Both the position numbers and the translations under genes were made by a program. Under the pieces are notes generated by a model. The model made no database searches and was not told the origin of the DNA. It saw only the letters and a list, made by a program, of their open reading frames with translations. 64,000 nucleotides of DNA from JANJUB01 sp964586225 (lineage in GTDB: Bacteria; Armatimonadota; Fimbriimonadia; Fimbriimonadales; Fimbriimonadaceae): NCBI GenBank assembly GCA_964586225.1, contig CAZPHD010000012.1, positions 1-64,000 on the forward strand. The letters are read 5' to 3'. The stretch's first letter is position 1, and each line of letters begins with the position of its first letter. This document shows positions 59,651 through 64,000 of this stretch, one piece after another.

Positions 59651-60547
59651 GTGCGCCTCCCCCACCTGAACGTCAGCCTGCTGCTGACCATGCTGCTGTG
59701 GGGATTCAACTTCGTCGCGATGAAGTTGATGCTGCTCGAGATCACGCCCGCCACCGCCGCCCTGGGGCGCTGGTTCCTCATGTACGGCGTCCTCGTCCTG
59801 CTCTGCCTGCACTACAAGCTCCCCATCTGGCCCGAGCGCGGACCTCGCGGCACCCGCATCTGGATTCAAGGGTTCCTCGCGATGGGCGTGTATATGGTGC
59901 TCTTCACGCTCGGCATGCAGGAAGCCACTCCCGCCGAGGGCGCGATCATCCTCGGCTGCTCGCCCGTCTTCACGCTGCTGCTCGCGGCGGCAGTCGGCCA
60001 GGAGCGCTTCAATCTGCCCATTCTTGGCGCGACCCTGCTCGCGTTTGCCGGCGTCGGCCTCGTTGTTGTCGGCGCGGACCATTCGACCTCGGCCCAGATC
60101 GTCAGCCATCTGCTGCTGCTGGTCTCGGCGGCGGTGTGGGCGGTGGCAACCATCGTCAGCCGTCCGCTGGTGGCCGACGCACATCCGCTCGCGATGCTCA
60201 CCCAGTCCATGCCCGGCGGGCTCATCGCATTGCTCCCCTTCGGCGCGCTCGACATCGTCCGCACGCCGTGGACCAGCTTGAACTTCGCGACCTGGGGCAG
60301 CTTCGTCTACTTCTCGATCCTCGCCGGGGTCGGCGGGTTCATCCTCTTCTATAAGGGCGTGAAGCAAGTGGGCGCGCCGGGGGCGATGCTCTATCAGTAT
60401 TTGGTGTCGCCGCTAGCCCTCCTTTCGAGCGTCGTCGTGCTGAAGGTGGGTATGCGACCGATCCAGTTGATCGGGTTGGTCGTCGTACTCACGGGCGTCA
60501 TGCTTGCAAATACCCTGCGAATGCGGCGTCTATCGGTTGTAGAATGA
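59651..60547 (+). CDS. EamA/DMT-family transporter
   Basis: 298 residues with ten membrane helices in two EamA repeats (LLWGFNFVAMKLMLLEITPA in the first). Members export amino acids, nucleotides or other metabolites; substrate unknown. GTG start with TAAACT ending 6 nt upstream. Confidence 0.82.
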   Translation: MRLPHLNVSLLLTMLLWGFNFVAMKLMLLEITPATAALGRWFLMYGVLVLLCLHYKLPIWPERGPRGTRIWIQGFLAMGVYMVLFTLGMQEATPAEGAIILGCSPVFTLLLAAAVGQERFNLPILGATLLAFAGVGLVVVGADHSTSAQIVSHLLLLVSAAVWAVATIVSRPLVADAHPLAMLTQSMPGGLIALLPFGALDIVRTPWTSLNFATWGSFVYFSILAGVGGFILFYKGVKQVGAPGAMLYQYLVSPLALLSSVVVLKVGMRPIQLIGLVVVLTGVMLANTLRMRRLSVVE

Positions 60548-60557
60548 GGATGACGCC

Positions 60558-61835
60558 ATGATCCTATCCGCACTTGCCGCAGTCAGCCTTGCGCAGACCC
60601 AGCCCGCCCTGGTTGCCGGTCGCTTCGAACTGGCCGAGCGCTTGAAGCGGCTGGACGTTGCTTGGATCGGCACGAAGGACGCCGAGCGCCGGCGCGCGGC
60701 GATCGCCCCGATCAATGATGCGGTCGCCAACTTCTTCCGTGGCCGCAACTCGGAAGCCGCGCAGGCTCTGGACACGGCGGTGGCGACTCTCGAGGGTCGA
60801 CGTCTTCGTCCGGCGGATGCCATCAACGTTCGCCCTGAGTTTCCGATCTCCGAGCCGGGGGCGACCTTGACGTTGAAGATCACCTGGGCCTACCGGCCCT
60901 CCTCGGTGCTGCCGGTACGCGTGGGCATCAGTAGCCAAGAGATCGAGGTTCGACCTGGACAGGCGACGACCATGAAAGTGAACCCGTGGCTGGTGAATCC
61001 TGAGCTGCGCGGCAGTCAGGAGGTCGGATATCTGATGCCGATCGCGGTTGGTCAGGACACGCGTTACACCTATGTATCGTTTGTTCGCGGGTTGGGCGAG
61101 CGGCTGCAGAAGCTTTCGGGCTCGGCGAATCCGGTGGTGGCGGACTTGGCGAACGCGGTTCGCGGCTACCAATCCAACCCGGCGACGATGGAAACCGAGC
61201 TCCCGCTCGTGCAGTGGGTGTTTCAGGCCGAGGCGCTTGAGGAAGGGAAGGCGCAGCCCGCGGACCTCGATCAGGTGTATTTCGCCCGCCAGGGCTCCAC
61301 GGTGCTCAGGGCGGCGTTTCCAAAGCAACGTCCTAATGGGCCGATGAATGTTGTGATTGCGCTTCACGGTGCTGGTGGCTCGGAGAATATGTTCTTTGAG
61401 AGCTATGGTCGGGGGGCGGCGGTGAGCGAAGCGCTGAAGCGGGGATGGGCGTTTGTTTCGCCTCGCGCGGGGGCGCGGTCGATCGATGACAGCCTTGACT
61501 GGCTCACGAGCGTGCGCGGCGTGAAGCTCGGCAAAGTGTTTGTGATGGGTCACAGTATGGGCGCTGGCCTCGCGGCGGGAGCTTCTCCGAAGGTCCGGCC
61601 GACGGCGTATGCGTTGTTTGCGCCGGCGGCAGCGCGCTTGGGTCCGATGGCTGGCGAGCTGCCGGTGTTCCTCGCGGTGGGCAAGCAAGAGGCGATGGCG
61701 ATGATGGCCGGGACGATTGCGAAGGACAATTCGGGTCGCTCAGGGTTCGTGTTTCGGGAGTATGACCCGTGTGAACACCTGATGATCGTGGCGGATGCGG
61801 TGAGCGACGCTTACAGATTTTTTGACGGGTTTTGA
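60558..61835 (+). CDS. Secreted alpha/beta hydrolase (esterase-like)
   Basis: 425 residues. Signal peptide 1-13, an N-terminal beta domain (to about 230) and an alpha/beta hydrolase domain with VIALHGAGGSENMFFE (oxyanion region) and GHSMGAG (nucleophile serine). A C-terminal DPCEHLMI carries the histidine. Resembles polyhydroxyalkanoate-depolymerase/feruloyl-esterase-type proteins; substrate unknown. Starts 10 nt after the transporter. Confidence 0.78.
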   Translation: MILSALAAVSLAQTQPALVAGRFELAERLKRLDVAWIGTKDAERRRAAIAPINDAVANFFRGRNSEAAQALDTAVATLEGRRLRPADAINVRPEFPISEPGATLTLKITWAYRPSSVLPVRVGISSQEIEVRPGQATTMKVNPWLVNPELRGSQEVGYLMPIAVGQDTRYTYVSFVRGLGERLQKLSGSANPVVADLANAVRGYQSNPATMETELPLVQWVFQAEALEEGKAQPADLDQVYFARQGSTVLRAAFPKQRPNGPMNVVIALHGAGGSENMFFESYGRGAAVSEALKRGWAFVSPRAGARSIDDSLDWLTSVRGVKLGKVFVMGHSMGAGLAAGASPKVRPTAYALFAPAAARLGPMAGELPVFLAVGKQEAMAMMAGTIAKDNSGRSGFVFREYDPCEHLMIVADAVSDAYRFFDGF

Positions 61836-61898
61836 ACCTGGCTGGGGCGTCAAGGGCTGAATTTTTGGGAGAAATGGGCCGAAAACGGGTTGGGGCCC

Positions 61899-61927
61899 TT
61901 GACATTTGAAAACAGCCCTGGTATCAT
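61899..61927 (+). promoter_or_regulatory. Strong sigma-70-type promoter of the 23S rRNA gene
   Basis: Perfect -35 TTGACA (61899-61904), a 17-nt spacer and TATCAT (61922-61927). It lies about 100 nt before the 23S sequence with no 16S gene upstream. Confidence 0.85.
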
Positions 61928-62029
61928 TTCTCCTTGCCGCTGGTCTGAAAAGGCCAAACGGCGCGAGCCGAGCTCTTTGAAAGTTGCATAGTGTGTGATT
62001 TGAAGAACCGAGCACTCGAAAGAAGTTGC

Positions 62030-64000
<1,971 letters not shown>

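Overview
The window is about 60 % G+C bacterial DNA, probably a scaffold of a metagenome-assembled genome, because two runs of N (1063-1072 and 55094-55193) interrupt it. Single genes and short operons on both strands, many signal peptides, a secreted zinc metalloprotease with an HExxHxxGxxH site, a divergent prepilin and Fimbriimonas-like paralogue pairs suggest Armatimonadota (Fimbriimonadia). That lineage call is an inference. Many genes that open a transcription unit have a -10 box (TANNNT or CATAAT) ending exactly 6 nt before the start codon, which points to frequent leaderless transcription.

Layout. 0-9 kb: a VKOR-type disulphide enzyme cut by the window edge, miaB (with an assembly gap), a secreted protein, a large secreted metalloprotease, and an operon of two GT2 glycosyltransferases plus an O-antigen-ligase-like polymerase. 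9-12 kb: an SDR protein, a structured non-coding leader, a polysaccharide deacetylase and an M48 protease. 12-18.5 kb (minus strand): glpX, then a five-gene operon pntAA-pntAB-pntB-fhs-sugar isomerase joining NADPH supply to one-carbon metabolism. 18.5-21.4 kb: an isolated phage head module (protease, cement protein, Mu gpT-like capsid protein, small membrane protein, possible head-completion protein) with its own promoter and a palindromic operator, but no portal, terminase or tail. 21-32 kb: a possible dead M48 paralogue, a GHL10-type hydrolase, a di-heme peroxidase, murJ, an M3 peptidase, a zinc-ribbon/L7-L12-like membrane protein and an ECF sigma/anti-sigma pair. 32-37 kb: rpmB with a textbook terminator, then small proteins of unknown function, a propeller-like protein, a DUF1963 protein and an alpha/beta hydrolase broken by an in-frame TGA.

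37-42 kb: two large paralogous secreted proteins behind three helically phased 11-bp repeats. 42-46.5 kb: an envelope-stress operon (ECF sigma, anti-sigma, RseB-like sensor, PBP1A). 47-52 kb: an HD-GYP protein with a degenerate partner, a GT39 transferase and a Xer recombinase. 52-54.9 kb: tandem secreted paralogues and an RluD-type synthase. 54.9-57.6 kb: a 114-bp tandem repeat array, a GspE/PilB ATPase and a broken prepilin gene. 57.6-61.8 kb: a small membrane protein, a frame-interrupted gene, an EamA transporter and a secreted esterase-like protein. 61.9-64 kb: a strong promoter directly in front of 23S rRNA with no 16S gene before it, so the rRNA genes look unlinked.

The most unusual signals are non-coding. 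The 54.9-55.5 kb array is built from paired hairpins whose 10-nt loops are perfectly complementary (a possible kissing-loop element), with a covarying relative at 33.07 kb. Several inverted-repeat elements of simple sequence sit exactly at gene boundaries, and two of them supply the start codon of the neighbouring gene.
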